From assembly GCF_964340395.1 (NCBI RefSeq), contig NC_135556.1, positions 21,767,723 through 21,831,722 of the forward strand: DNA of 64,000 nt. Reading direction: 5' to 3'. A program made the translations under genes and the position numbers. Numbering within the stretch: the first letter of the stretch is position 1; the number at the start of each line of letters is the position of its first letter. This document shows, piece by piece, positions 1-12,637 of this stretch. The notes below the pieces were generated by a model. That model was not told the origin of the DNA. It made no database searches and saw only the letters and a list, made by a program, of their open reading frames with translations. Source of the DNA: Glandiceps talaboti. Taxonomy: Eukaryota > Hemichordata > Enteropneusta > Spengelidae.

Positions 1-2081
1 TTTAAGATTTCACTCCTAACCATTGGAAACAACAAACATCCTGTGGTCTAATGTAGTAATCATACTTAAGTTAGTCAATGTACTTTTTAGATATATCACA
101 GTGTGTCATCATCAACATAATGTATTAATATTACACAGGTTCTAAACAGATAGTTTAAAGGTGTAAAAGTCACCACGATAAATGTTACCACAATGTCTTT
201 TACATGAAATTTGACACAAATCTAGAGTACAAATGAGTGGGCTGCTATAAATGGCTTTCACACTGTCACGGGTACGGGCTCATGTTAACATAACTGAATC
301 AGTGAATGAAATTGACAGTGTCTCTTTAGATTAATATCGATGAATTAACACATGGGCTTTGGTTATATATGAAAATTGTAATTCTTAAAATATGGTCTGT
401 TTTATTTCTTATCATTTTCAATCGGTCATGACGACCAACAGCTTGACAAAACTGTTGGTCCAACGAAGAATTAGTCCGTCTCGGACTGACTGGCCGTAGT
501 TAATTTTGCGCGCAGATCCCAAGGACTTTTCTATGCTCTACTTGCGTACATTTACTATATACCTGCTTTAATTTCAACATGGCTGCCTAAATTCAACGAT
601 CAAATACCTGGCGCCAACGAAGTAGCGGGTGGAAATGATATAGTTGGAACACTATAACACGGCTTTCCGATTAGAATTAACAATACACCGGATCTGTTCA
701 CTCTTTGCCTATTCCATCATTATCAATATACTATTATTGCATCTCTCTCGAAACAAACTGCGTCGATATTCAGAGTGTTTGTGTCTAAACATAATATTTC
801 AATGAATTCTTATTCAATTCCCTAGTCAATAAACTTAATAAATGGTTGGCTGAACGTGAAGTTCCGTCTGTACACTTCCGAATAGTTATTAAGAAAACAA
901 TCGCCACTTATTTATATTCATAACAAACAAAAAAACGTTTATTCACTTTAAAATCAAACTACTTTTTGATTGAGCCGAATACAACGCAGAATATTCGTAG
1001 ATAATGTGCACATTTCCCACTTTGGTCAGTCATGAATTAGAGAAAACAGCTTAAACTATCATTCATTGCACGGTTGTTGTAAACAATAATATTGATGATA
1101 TACCGACGATGTTGTAATTGGCCTCAGAAAACCAACATAACCAAACCAGATGTCGAACGACCAAAATGTACCTAAACACCTCTGAAATCAAATATTTCTC
1201 GCCGACATTTTCCTATAAAGAGCATAAAGAATGTAAAGAGCATTGGTTCATGTTGGGAAACAGCTCGAAAGCAAAAATGAAGCAAACACGTTACAAGCGA
1301 AAAATGCTTCAAATTCTGTAAGGTAACTTTCGGAGCCTGTGATTCAAATGGGAGCAATACGTTCTCGACCTTCCTAGAGATATCATAAGAATTAATGTAC
1401 AAGCACTTACCTTTGGCAGGTGAATACATTCGGTGATCAATTACATCTCTCTGAATCTATTCACCTTGACATGAATACTAATACGTAAAGTATGTAGTTG
1501 TACACGATCTTTCCATTACTAATATTTATTTACCATTGTCGTAATTATAAAGTGCCCCATTAATTTGTCTGATAAAAAAACGACCAATCGAGTAGCTGTT
1601 TTAATGATGTCAATTTTTGAGGATTGCGTGAGAGTTGCATAGACTCTAGTGGTACCATGGTTCTAAACAAGTACAGTTATAAAAATGTTGAAATAAGTAG
1701 CCAAATTGTAACACTATTGCTATAGCGAATAATAATTGTACCATGGCCTTTGGAAGTAGGACATGATTGATAGCCTGGCAGTCATATGCAAATATATGTT
1801 AACTCACGTGGTCTGTTCTAGACGAATTGACTCGAAGCCTGACGATGCGATGTGTAGTTATTATTGTTCGAGGATACTGTTACTTCACAATGTAATCGTA
1901 AGTAAAAGAAATGAAGATTTAGTTGATGTGAATCCCCACCGGGCGACTAGCGGTACTTTTCATTCAATAATTCTTGGAAAATTAGAAGAACAGAAGTAAT
2001 ATCAGAATTATCTGGATATCCAGCATCATCTGGCAAGAGAGATTATTTAACAGTGGTTGCTGATTGCCAACAAAGTTTGAA
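1..2081. other. Intergenic or upstream sequence, no gene seen
   Basis: AT-rich unique sequence with only short chance frames (all under 90 codons, with no recognisable domain). A small 9-bp stem (GACCAACAG and CTGTTGGTC) lies near 429-456. The distal part may hold the promoter of gene A, but no convincing TATA or initiator element was identified. Confidence 0.5.
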
Positions 2082-2133
2082 ATGTTGGAATTCAAGTTGA
2101 GTTTCGTGCTTTTCTTTCACGTTCTGTTACAAG
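2082..2133 (+). CDS. Gene A exon 1: signal peptide
   Basis: ATG at 2082 opens MLEFKLSFVLFFHVLLQ, a basic N-terminus followed by a hydrophobic core, and ends in phase 1 at TTACAAG before the donor GTAAGC. Exon 1 of gene B ends in the same context (TTACAAG before GTAAGC) with the same phase, which is the main reason for accepting such a small exon. Confidence 0.6.
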
Positions 2134-5100
2134 GTAAGCAAATCATTGTAATATCCACTCTAAAACTGAATAGATATCAATTGGTACATTTTTTATTTTA
2201 GTCATTTATAAACAAAATATCAGTGCGGTTTTTTGTAAGTGCAATCTTTGCAACTTTAGGGAGTAACGTGAAATTGTTCACAAAATTAAAACCCATAGTA
2301 ATTTCATAGTAAAAGTCAAAATCAATTATAAATGGTCAATTTTTATACTAGGTTAAAAACTTACAATCCCTGGATTTTTGTTATGTCACAATACGACAAG
2401 CCTTGCCATCGTATGTATATAACTCTGTTTTATACCATTGTATCTTTATACTGCATTCATACCATGTGCATACATATCTAGAGAATATAAAACATTACAC
2501 ACTCAGTTACATTCACGTTTAGATAAAGTAGTCAAAGTGCTCAGCAGTTGAGTGTTTTATTCAAATATTTACTCCGACTGCATGTTCTGTTGTTCCAGAT
2601 AGACATATCAATTAATGTGTTATGTTTGAGTGCAGATTTCAATAAAAAGCTTAAAATGCTAAAGACATTTGACCAAAAATGTCGTGTTTAAGACACAAGC
2701 TTTTGGTCAAAAGATTTGTGCATTTTAATAATGATGATTATGTTCGTTTTATGTAGCGCTTTCCCACACTTTGCTCAAAGTGCTTTACAGTTATCACTAC
2801 TGACATACTCCTATAGAGCAAGTGCCCTTTATACTTCCCAGGGAGCATACAATCCATTGCAGCCTCTAAACGCATTGGGTTAAGGCATTCACATGCCAAC
2901 AACTATCTTACCAGTTCGCTGGGTTCACTGTGTCACAATCAAATCTTACCCATTCAGAAACAATCGACCACCGTAGGGCTCCGTGCGACCTGCACATTCC
3001 AAGACAGTCATTCTAACCATTCGACCGTCATGACATAATATTTAAGGATTCGGCGCAACAATTTACCCTATTATAATTCATACGTCTGACTATTAAAGTT
3101 GACTTAACAGTTGGCGTAACAGGTAGTCTCGGCGCCAAATATTCTCAGATATAAACTTACTTCCCGCCTCATACTTCCATGCGTTGTTTGAGACACAAAC
3201 CTATCTGGTTGATATCTGTCCACTCAGCCGCACCCTATGATGTATTCAAGTAAATTACTGCATAAAATCGTCAACTGCAAAATACTTTTGAATATAACTT
3301 TGTGTGTCCCAAACATCAAAAGGCTAAGCATTTATGAAAATTGCAGTTAGATCTACGTATCTTACAATCTCTAGCTTAAAATCACTATAGTTGTAGTTTT
3401 ATCACACTTTACTGAAGATCTCACAGTAGGAAAACTTGATCTTGTTAGTCTATTTACGGTACTGTGTCAAGGTCTGTGTACACGCCGAGTCCACAAGTTC
3501 ATATCTGATTAATGTATGGCCATGCAATTCAAGAGCCATACTTGAATTTGGATTTTGAAAACAAACATCGTGACAATAGTGTTGCCCAACACAATCAGCA
3601 TTTATCTTAATCGAGAGGTGCAAAACTATCAAGAGGATCGAAATTTTGTTATGAATTTTTTTTCTTTTGCAAAAATTACATCAATTGGAAAATGCTTTTA
3701 TTACAATACGTGAAGCTTCAACATATGGTTACTATTAACATGAAAACCGGTGATTTTCACTTGTCCTGAAGCATGTTACCATAGTTACGTCTTGGCATTT
3801 AGCAATTCCGTATATTCAATATCGCCAGGGAATATTATGTCAGTGATCCGACGTTGCAGTAAACATGATGTTGCAAGAATACAGAGTATAATCGACAATC
3901 ATGCTTATAATTGTGGTAACGACACTCGAATGTAAACAAAATTGGCGCTTAAATGTCACACACATATTTGATGGAATCGCTAAATATAATGCAAACCATG
4001 GGTGAATTGCTACTGACTAGGTATTCTGGTGACTCTTTTACGTCAGAGAGACGAAATCGTCTTGTAGAAAATATACGCTCATCAACAACGGAAATAAGTA
4101 AAACTATCGTGTATCTTACACATATCATCATTAATGTTGGCACTTGAGGAGGAAGGCAAAATATAAGTTATGCATTCAAATATAATCTGCCACAAGTGAC
4201 AAGAGTAGCCACACTAATAAAATGATAAAGTTGTTACATTAATGACATTTTTGACACTTATTGATATTTCCTACTTCCTATTGGTAATAATTTATGTCTG
4301 TGACACAACATTAAAGGCAAATATCCATGAAATTCCCACTACCGGAAAATTGCTAACGTACAGATTTATGAGACGCTTATTATTTCATCCAATCCATCTA
4401 ATCAGTGTAAGGAAAGTGGATCAACACGACCTAGTATGCATAATGAATTCTGAGTGTCCCCTTTTTCCATCGGTTACGTGCAACTCATAATTCACTTTAT
4501 TGTGCAATATGATATGTAGCTGATATAATATTTTAGGAAAAATCGTATTGTGATGTGATGTGATGTGATGTGATATGATGTGATGTGATGTGATGTGATG
4601 TGATGGTTGATTAACTGTAAAAGTCATTGCCCCTATCATCCACGATTACTTACATCTGTCGCTCAATTGTTTGTATTTCTTGGCTCCAAAGCCATGTTAC
4701 ATAAGTGTTATACACTGTTACAGTAGTGGGATTGATCATTGCTTTACACGCCCATGCAAATGATTTGATTGAAGCTGTTGATGAGGCTACATTTTAGAGA
4801 TGCTCGTTAAACTCCTGTTCATTCAAACAAATGAGCATCTAAATATAATTGTTCAACATACTAACAATTTTCTAAGATTGGTTCTATATAGGGAGATAAT
4901 ATAAAGCATTATAGGATAGGGAACTGTAAAAAATTTTTAACAAAGACACAGACACACGCACATATACACTGCGAAAGGCATACACAGAAACACAGTAAAC
5001 GGATATTCTTAGAGGCAAGAATGTGCACAAAGGGCGATCGAGAGCTGGCGGGACAGAGCCAGGCATGTCAAACATGAAATGTCTTAAGCATCATTCTCCT

Positions 5101-8100
5101 CTAAATTAAATGTTTAAACTTCTACGAACGTATGATAAGAATGTGCATAAAGAGCGAGCTAGAGGGACAGGGCCAGGCAGGTAACACATAATTATAATTA
5201 TATCATAAGCTTCTTTCTTTTAACTGAACTTCTACGAACTTATCATAGACGTCGACACCATTCGGCAGGCTTATGAGAGCTTAGCTTCAAGGCTTGTCTT
5301 AGGTTTAGACGTAAAGAGTTACGTATACGATTTGTTATTACAAAAAGTCCAGTAGGACGATTTATTCTAGACTACTATTGGCAAGAATGCAGATAAAATG
5401 TTTCAGTCAATGATAACAAAATGTTTTTAAGAAATTGCATGTAAAGCTTGACAAAAATGCTTCCAGTGGTATGATCACACCTTGAGATATAGTGTCTAGT
5501 AATGAGAAATTTTAACAACAAATATATCAAGTAAACATTTCAAAATGACTTTCTCGTGTCTCCGTTGTAAAAATAATGGCCAAGATTTGTCATTCATTTA
5601 TCTTTTTGTTAATAGTGAGTAATATTGGTACTGGAGCAGTAATCCCTGAATCGGCAAAATTGTCCTCCAGCTTCGGATCGGATCCGTCTTGGAAGGATCA
5701 AAGTGTACAATGCGAGGCTATCGCCACTTTTCAACGAGAGACGGCATTGCAGTGTGCTATGCAATGTGTTCAAATATTGTCGTGCTTATCGTTCAATTTT
5801 TGTTCACACACTCCTTCATGCGAACTGTGCAACGCTACACTGGAGGACGATGGATATCAACTTGTGGCCGCACCAGGATGTTCATACTGGCAAATTGATA
5901 ACAACTTATCTGAAATTCCCCCGGAGACAACATCTACGGTTCAAGCTACAGTAAGTATACATTATTGTAAATTTACCTGGGGCGTAAACGCTGTTCAAGT
6001 TCAAGGCCATGTAGTTATATAAATATAAATAATGGTGATTGGACAAGTAAAGAAAGGGTGTACGAGACGTGTGAGCGCCGAGTAGTATATTTTACTAATA
6101 CCACGGCCCCTTTTTTGCGTTGATGACTTGACAATATTCATAATATATATCGCAACTGCATCCTCATCTCTATTTTCACATATACACCCACATTCAAACC
6201 AGTTCACATTGATCGGTTGTCAGGGGCAACGTTCTCCTACGAAGTTTACATTATGGAGAGTAAGTGGACCGTGATATAATACATAGTCTAATCTATGATC
6301 TGTTATGGCACTGCATAATAAATAATTTAGTGGTTTTCCAACACAATGCCGGACTTGTTGGTTTATAGACACCAGCAAGGTGACATATACATATATCTAT
6401 ATGCACTGTTCGTTGAATAATGCCTTGGAAATACTGTGTCTTATTCTTTGACGTATGATTCTAGTATAAAAATAATAATTGTCAGTTTCCAGTACCTCCG
6501 CTTGTCGAGTGTTGGTCTTTTCTTGTATTACTGTTACTATCCAAAATATCGTACTAGGGAATATGGCTTTCAATTCGACTATTTTGGTAATCTTAATCAT
6601 AGCTTCAGCACTCAGGACAGTCAAACGTGTGTTAATGTACAGTACACGTCATGCAACTCATTTTAATCGTTAATTGTTTTTATTTATCATTTATGTCTAT
6701 CAATTTTATACAAAAATTGCATGGTAATGATAAAAACATTTTCAGACACGGCAGTCATCATTTGAAATAAATAAAGATGTAAATTAATCAAAACGTTGAG
6801 ACTGCAATCTTTTAATGTTAAAACATACCGGAAAGCTATAACCAGTTTCGTACGTTGCAGGTGGGGGGAGGGGGGGGGATACAAAACATGCAATATCTCA
6901 CAGCATGTTGACCTATCACATGTTATACCAAGCATATTGCAATCATGTGTATCTTACTTTCATCTTACCCACATTTCATTTTCTGTGCACACCATTTTCA
7001 GGTTGAGAGCTGTGATGCCACAGCGCATTGCAACAGCCGTGGTGATTGTACCGTTGTCGGGTCGTCAAACGTTTGCAACTGTCACACAAATTGGACTGGA
7101 AGTAAATGTCAAAGTCAGCTCGGTAATTACTTTATTTCCATCATAAAGTGATTGATTGGTTTTATTAGTCACTTTATGTCAGTTTCCGTTCAACTTTCTT
7201 AAACCCTCCGACTAATGAAATCAATGACAGATTGACCACATGAATGAAAATCATTTTTGTAAAGATAAACACCGAGTCCTGCTCAGCTCAATTGGCACTT
7301 AATACTGAACATCATATTTAAAACAGATATTCATTAACTGATTTTTATGATAGCAAAACGACTAATTGTAAGGGGTGATCGCACAATGTCGCACACCCCC
7401 CCCCCCTTGCCCACAACGAACGTTCACAAGTGCGACATCAAACGTTTATATATGATGTAAACTATTATGAAAGCTGTAGCGGTCACTCCACTACGATCGA
7501 TGTAATGTAAAAACATGATTGTAAAGTCATTAGAATTTTACCAGAAACCCAGCACCATATCTCATATTAGAAGTAAATTTTTATCAATTTATCAACATCT
7601 CAGTAGTATATACAAAAACTGTTATCATTGAAAGAGTGTGAATAATCATTGAAGCTTTCCGTCGAAATTTGGTTAGAAGTGCGAAAATGAAGATCAGCAA
7701 TTGCACTGACACCAGACCCCCCCCCAACGGTTATTGAGCTTGTGTGACATTAATTGTGCGATCGTCCCTGAAATAATTATGAATATTAAAAATGCGAAGA
7801 AAAGGATAGGTGAGACATAACTCGAAATTGCTCTAGCATGCTAATGTTGTTATCTACATGATTGTTTACTCGTGTAACACTGAGAGGCCGCTGTTATATA
7901 CTGATCATTGTCTCACTCTGACCTCTGATGTTATATTAATTCTCCACATATATCTCGTTCTCTCACAAAAAATCATCTACTTTACGTCAGTCACTGGGGT
8001 CCTCGAACTTTGTGGGAATAATTCATACTACTTACAATGTTCATGTTTAACTTGGAATGAGCAATGAAGCTGATCGAAGTGCCTTCCTTAGGCTCAGCTT

Positions 8101-8691
8101 TCTCTTTCGGCTTCCCATATGGTTCAATTCCTTATCCCAACTTTCTTATAAACATAAATTAGGCATGTCAGTTCGATTCATTAATAAAATCATCAATAAT
8201 ATGAATGAATAAACGAGAGATCGACATTGCCTTAATTCAATGCAAATAATATTAAAAGTACTAGGAAATCTGATCGAGCAATTACTGAAAGATTCCTAGC
8301 TGGCCTTTAAAGAATCATTATTTGAAAATGGTGATCTCTTAATGACACTTAATTCTGTCATTTTAGAAGAATATAGTTCGTAAAATGCAAACATTGTTCT
8401 CTGCGTTCATTTAAGGAAACTTTGCTCAAATCTAAATCTCATCATGAGACATATAATATTACAATTGTGGAAATTGCGAATATCGAAAAAATATTTTACT
8501 GCCATCCAGAACTCTAGTATCTGTCGTAATATCGGACATGTTAGGGGTTCGAAAAAAAGGTATACATAAATACAACAGTAGACTGCATTTCGTTATAACC
8601 AAAGTGGAACATATTGTAATTTGTGATATTTATTTTGTTTTTCTCTCTTTGTTCCATTTAAGGCAATCCAGACTCTGAAGAAGACGACTAA
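2082..8691 (+). CDS. Gene A: secreted PAN/apple-EGF protein with acidic tail (4 coding exons)
   Basis: Proposed join is 2082-2133, 5616-5950, 7002-7122 and 8663-8691, totalling 537 nt for 178 residues. Exon 1 encodes a hydrophobic signal peptide. Exon 2 holds a PAN/apple module with the cysteine pattern ALQCAMQCVQILSC...CELC...GCSYWQI. Exon 3 is a six-cysteine EGF-like module. Exon 4 adds a short acidic tail, GNPDSEEDD, and a stop. Intron phases are 1, 0 and 1, the same as in gene B, its tandem paralogue 3.6 kb downstream. PAN modules bind protein or carbohydrate ligands, so an extracellular adhesive or recognition role is inferred; no catalytic domain is present. Uncertain points are the first exon (a second possible start lies at 5576) and the tiny last exon. 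Confidence 0.66.
2669..2710. repeat. Short fold-back (10-bp perfect stem)
   Basis: TTGACCAAAA at 2669-2678 pairs with TTTTGGTCAA at 2701-2710. The surrounding words (aatgctaaag, agacacaa, ggtcaaaag) resemble those of the larger fold-back at 9701-9881, so this may be a decayed relative. It lies in intron 1 of gene A. Confidence 0.45.
2725..3035 (-). mobile_element. tRNA-derived SINE (minus strand)
   Basis: Read on the minus strand, the element starts near 3035 with a tRNA-like head. The A-box-like segment GGTCGAATGGTTA and B-box-like segment GCAGGTCGCACGGAGCC are spaced as in a degenerate tRNA. It ends near 2740 with CTGTAAAGCACTTTGAGCAA followed by a segment ending AAAGCGCTACATAAAA, a 3' module typical of invertebrate SINEs. 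Length is about 300 bp. It is inserted in intron 1 of gene A, antisense to it. The family was not identified by name. Confidence 0.6.
4547..4605. repeat. (TGATG)n pentanucleotide array
   Basis: About eleven near-perfect TGATG units with one ATATG variant; intronic in gene A. Confidence 0.9.
5019..5247. repeat. Two-copy degenerate tandem duplication (about 115 bp unit)
   Basis: Unit 1 begins AGAATGTGCACAAAGGGCGA and ends near CTTCTACGAACGTATGATA. Unit 2 begins AGAATGTGCATAAAGAGCGA at 5138 and ends CTTCTACGAACTTATCATA. The shared words keep the same order in both units. It lies in intron 1 of gene A. Confidence 0.6.
5616..5950 (+). CDS. Gene A exon 2: PAN/apple module
   Basis: The acceptor is a pyrimidine-rich tract ending TTGTTAATAG at 5615; exon 2 then starts in phase 1, so CAA-G plus TG gives Gln-Val. 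The encoded stretch runs VSNIGTGAVIPESAK, then a cysteine-rich PAN/apple fold (QCEAIATFQRE, LQCAMQCVQILSCLSF, CELCNA, GCSYWQI) and a Thr-rich linker ending TVQAT. The donor is GTAAGTAT at 5951, phase 0. The same frame is open back to an ATG at 5576 (MAKICHSFIFLLIV), which could serve as an alternative first exon with its own signal peptide. The matching exon in gene B (14688-14989) shares the CAMxC, SCLSFN and CSYWQ words. Confidence 0.8.
7002..7122 (+). CDS. Gene A exon 3: EGF-like module
   Basis: The acceptor CCATTTTCAG ends at 7001. The exon reads VESCDATAHCNSRGDC, then VCNCHTNWTGSKCQ, with six cysteines in the EGF order C-C-C-C-C-C and the typical WTGxxC ending. It enters in phase 0, matching exon 2, and leaves in phase 1 (CTC-G before GTAATT). 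The length is close to the paralogous EGF exon of gene B (127 nt). Confidence 0.82.
7371..7769. mobile_element. MITE-like element with AGGG(G/A)...GATCGCACAAT terminal inverted repeats
   Basis: The left end AGGGGTGATCGCACAATGTC is mirrored by the right end, whose reverse complement reads AGGGACGATCGCACAATTAA. A C-run near each end (7397 and 7720) is also present. There is no open frame inside, so the element is non-autonomous. It lies in intron 3 of gene A. Confidence 0.6.
8663..8691 (+). CDS. Gene A exon 4: acidic C-terminal tail and stop
   Basis: A strong pyrimidine tract (TTTTTCTCTCTTTGTTCC) ends in TTTAAG at 8662. The exon entered in phase 1 completes the Gly codon of exon 3 and reads GNPDSEEDD then TAA at 8689-8691. 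The evidence is the acceptor strength, phase fit and immediate stop; there is no homologue to compare. Another, unseen terminal exon remains possible. Confidence 0.45.
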
Positions 8692-9678
8692 GGGTTAATA
8701 GTCCTGCAGACATTAATATCGAGATTCGTCCAGCTCTATTCGTTGCAAAAATGTCGCCAGATTTCAAGTTTTACCAAACCTTTGAATAACATTTCATTAC
8801 ATTTTATAATCATATTTTATAAGTTGAGGACGACGATATATTCACAAAAAGCAAAAAGATGGCAATAATATCAAATCAACATATCTGTATTTTCGTGAGA
8901 ATATGTACCTTTAGAATACGTTGGCCGACATTACAGGAAATCAAGAATGACGGTTGAACAAAAGCAGACATTTTGAATATTATTGAGCACACATAAGTTA
9001 TTTCAATGAGACAATGGTATGATTGATGGATTTTGAACGATTCAAATTCTAGACTAAGTTATTTTTTATAGTGAAATGGGTGACGACAATCGATCATAAT
9101 CCTGTTGATTGAGAAGTTGTTTAACGACATTTTTTTCACAGAACCAAACTGTGTATAGTTATAAACCGGAAACAATTTCTGAACATTTTATGTGTAATTC
9201 TAGGCCACTGTGCCCATTCTGTTTGCATATGATTCAGAAGTACTATCTGAAATGCGCACATCCAAGACATAAGTCTGTTTAAGTATTTTAAATTTCTATG
9301 AGATGAAACTTGTCTCGGAATAATGACATATTACTGGCGACTTATTTTATTGTTTGTTTGTTTGTTTACTTACTAACTGTATTCGAATAATTAAGTTTGA
9401 TTGTCAACAATGAGCGAACGATTTGTAATTTTATTTCATATCACATACTTAATTCTCTGATATTTTCCATCAGTCTTATATTTCATAGTTACTGATCTAG
9501 CAAAAATGTGTGTCACGGTCGTTCACACTAGTAGTCAATATGCAGATCTGTATACACTCTAATTAAAAGGCTAAATATCGACATATGATTGTAGATTAAT
9601 AGATTTCTGTAAGGTTCAACCGCCCCAGTTTATTTTTACATTTCAAAAAAAAAAATTTAACACTATGCGTACATAGTA

Positions 9679-9881
9679 CTACTAAACCAGAGTGACTACA
9701 TAAAACCTTAGCATTTGGGTGTTTGAGACACAAACAATTCTTGTTTGAAATACACACAATCCTTGTTCGAAACACACACAATCCTGGTCAAAAGAGCTTA
9801 GCATTTGCTCTTATGACCAGGATTCAGTGTGTCTCAAACAGGGATTGTGTGTGTCTCACACACCCAAATGCTAAGGTTTTA
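9679..9881. repeat. Fold-back element beside a MITE end
   Basis: The segment TAAAACCTTAGCATTTGGGT at 9701 is matched by its reverse complement at 9862-9881. The inner part also pairs (AATCCTGGTC with GACCAGGATT), leaving a loop near 9797-9805, so almost the whole block folds on itself. Immediately left (9679-9702) is CTACTAAACCAGAGTGACTA, which resembles the terminal repeat of the MITE at 26326-26685. Confidence 0.65.
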
Positions 9882-10760
9882 TGACAAAAAAGTGTAAAAG
9901 TACCTTGGTTATAAGACGAATCTTAACACAAAAGTTACGTTGGGAGGGAAACCAATGGTAAAATGAGTACTGAATTTTCAGTGTGACTCAGTGACTAACG
10001 TAGGAACTGTTAATTACTTACTATATTTTTTCAGAGTAAAATTACATTATAGCAAGATTACGCACTATACTCTGGTAGATGCTTTACGCATGGTAATTGG
10101 AATAATATGATGATAATATTTGGAGCAATTTAAGAAAATAAAGACGCAATGTCCTGACAAAATGTGACAAGAACTAATTCCCTGTCTTTTTGAACATTTA
10201 CAGTTTGGTTGGTATGTGGTATGATATACTAGAGTTTATCTCAGAACACTAGAAATGGTCTGAGAGTATATGTAATACTCAAAGGTTTGAATAGAACATC
10301 CCGTAGTTTAAGTTTAGCCATTGTTTCAGCCATGATGTCTTAATCACCTGTTTCTAAAACCATACACATACTAATAGGGTGGCCTGAGCTAAATTGCCAG
10401 GTGAAAATTTGAGAAATGTGTAGAAATCAGTTAAATGTTTCCAACTGGTGAATCTAAACATTTGCATTTACCTTTTCAGACAGTACAATGGACGATAGTG
10501 TATGCTGTAAAATTAATGAGCTGTTGTTGAGGTCGGGACTATACCCACCGGTTTATGTTAACATTTACTTATAAATACCTCCAACGATGTTGTCGTCGTG
10601 AATCGACCATATTATAATTATAAGTCGTTGGTGAAACCCATTATTTCGTTCATTTCATTCATATATGTGCATAGATCTAATCAGCACTTGCGGTAACTGT
10701 TAGAATTAGGTGTTCTTAGTATCATCCAGTTGATTTTGAGTTATGTGCATACATGCAGTC

Positions 10761-10793
<33 letters not shown>

Positions 10794-10865
10794 TAGATAA
10801 GCAGACGCAGACACAGACAGCAAGCCAGACAGAGAGACAGAGAGACAGAGAGACAGAGCGACAGG

Positions 10866-10900
<35 letters not shown>

Positions 10901-10904
10901 GAGC

Positions 10905-10991
<87 letters not shown>
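10761..10991. repeat. Compound (CAGA)n-(GA)n microsatellite
   Basis: CAGA/GACA units grade into a long uninterrupted GA run. The long open frames across it in both strands (TDRQ and SLSL repeats) are artefacts of the repeat. Confidence 0.97.
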
Positions 10992-10993
<2 letters not shown>

Positions 10994-12321
10994 TCACATT
11001 GCATCCAAACCACCCACTAATAATAAAACACAATGGATTATATTTCGCTTTTCCGACTAAATTGCTTGAAGAATTTCAACCATGGACAGGACTATCAACG
11101 GTGAGATGTACATATCATGGCTCCATCGGCCCACTTATATCAACATAATAACTGGCTGACAGTTATAGTACATCATGATCACAGTTTACAATTAAGTGTT
11201 ATTTTGCAAATATGGCCATCCGATTATGCAAATACCCTTCTAAATAGTATATATAGAACATCGCTTCTCGAAATCATTAGAGCGTGAAAACACTAATCAC
11301 ATATACTTATTAACTAATACCTAACTTCCTATTTGTGGCGCCATTAGGCCATGTATAGCGAAGCATACTTTTTTTATGTTTGACATTAAACCGGACCTAT
11401 ACTTTTTCGTGATAATTTGTATTTTTTGAAATTTGTTTTCACAAAGATATAAACGATCCAAATCATATGGTTGTTGTTTTTACAATACTGTGATCAGAAT
11501 GGCTAAGGAGTCTCTGAGTAAAGTCAAGAATACTTTAACAAAATGCACCAAGGTATTATTGACTTCATCGAATTATCCAAGTCATACGAAAGAAGCCAAA
11601 TAAGAAAGAATGTCAGCTTTGTTTTGAGTGAAAAATCGATTTGCTCAGTGTACAGTGGTTTAGTCAAATCGAATCGGATTGTGGCCTATCATCATGATCG
11701 TGTTGCTAAGATACAAGAACTTCTCACGTGATATGTCTATATACACTTTTCCCAACAAATATAAAGGAATAAGGTTAAAGTTCGCCATTACACGGTGAAA
11801 AACTGCATACATTACTTAGCTGATCTGAAGATCCTTAGTTATTTTCGGGCGACGTGAAGATTACTTTTTGCTGCTCGTGGGGTAGTCATCTTGAAAGCTA
11901 CAATTGAAATCAAGTGAAACATACAGAATAGATGACGTCGCTAAGAAAAGTATTACAAGCATATACATTTGACGAGAAGTAGTACGAGTATCAGGATAAC
12001 GTCGTGGAGTTACTCAATACAGACCGAAGTACTTTAGTGAGTTATTCCAGGGAGACTGTGATATTGTGAACGCTGTGTGTACAATTGCAACAAGGGAAAG
12101 CAATACTGACATATTGCCAACGCTCGAAGCTTTGCTGTGATACATTTGCTTATATTCATTAAAACCTCAGATAAAGTCGATTCAACAGTTTGTAGGTTAA
12201 AATCTGCCATTTGCACACGCTCAAAGAAATTCAATTAACCTTCATATAGTCAAGTGGCGTGGAAGCTTTCATTCGTTTTGTCAGTTGAGAGCAGGAACTG
12301 TTTGTGTGGATTAGTTGAACC

Positions 12322-12379
12322 ATGGATGTTTTACTCCTCGGGGGACTTCTACTAACAGTTTTTTTGATACTCTTACAAG
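12322..12379 (+). CDS. Gene B exon 1: signal peptide
   Basis: ATG at 12322 (context ACCATGG) opens MDVLLLGGLLLTVFLILLQ, a strongly hydrophobic signal sequence, and ends in phase 1 before GTAAGC. The junction context TTACAAG is identical to that of gene A exon 1. Confidence 0.75.
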
Positions 12380-12492
12380 GTAAGCTAAACTTTCAAATAT
12401 AATGATAAATTTCATACATATAAGATACACTTTTACTCTGTATATGTCCAGGAAGATACTGCAATCTCCCTTGTCTGCGTATGCGCATTTAC

Positions 12493-12589
<97 letters not shown>

Positions 12590-12594
12590 TAGAC

Positions 12595-12637
<43 letters not shown>

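Larger units (their letters stand above)
8692..12321. other. Sequence between genes A and B: 3' UTR of A, repeats, 5' flank of B
   Basis: No coding exon was seen. It contains a fold-back (9701-9881), a CAGA/GA compound microsatellite (10761-10991) and unique AT-rich sequence. No canonical AATAAA was found just after the stop of gene A; an ATTAAA occurs near 9561. Confidence 0.5.

Noticed and set aside
10722-11033. Long frames on both strands reading SLSLSL, TDRQTDRQ, ERERER
   Set aside because: They are translations of CAGA and GA microsatellites in several frames at once, not genes. The same holds for frames at 12402-12759, 15760-16047, 18699-19131, 29521-30073, 36343-36634, 36810-37334, 46385-46784 and 59640-59973.
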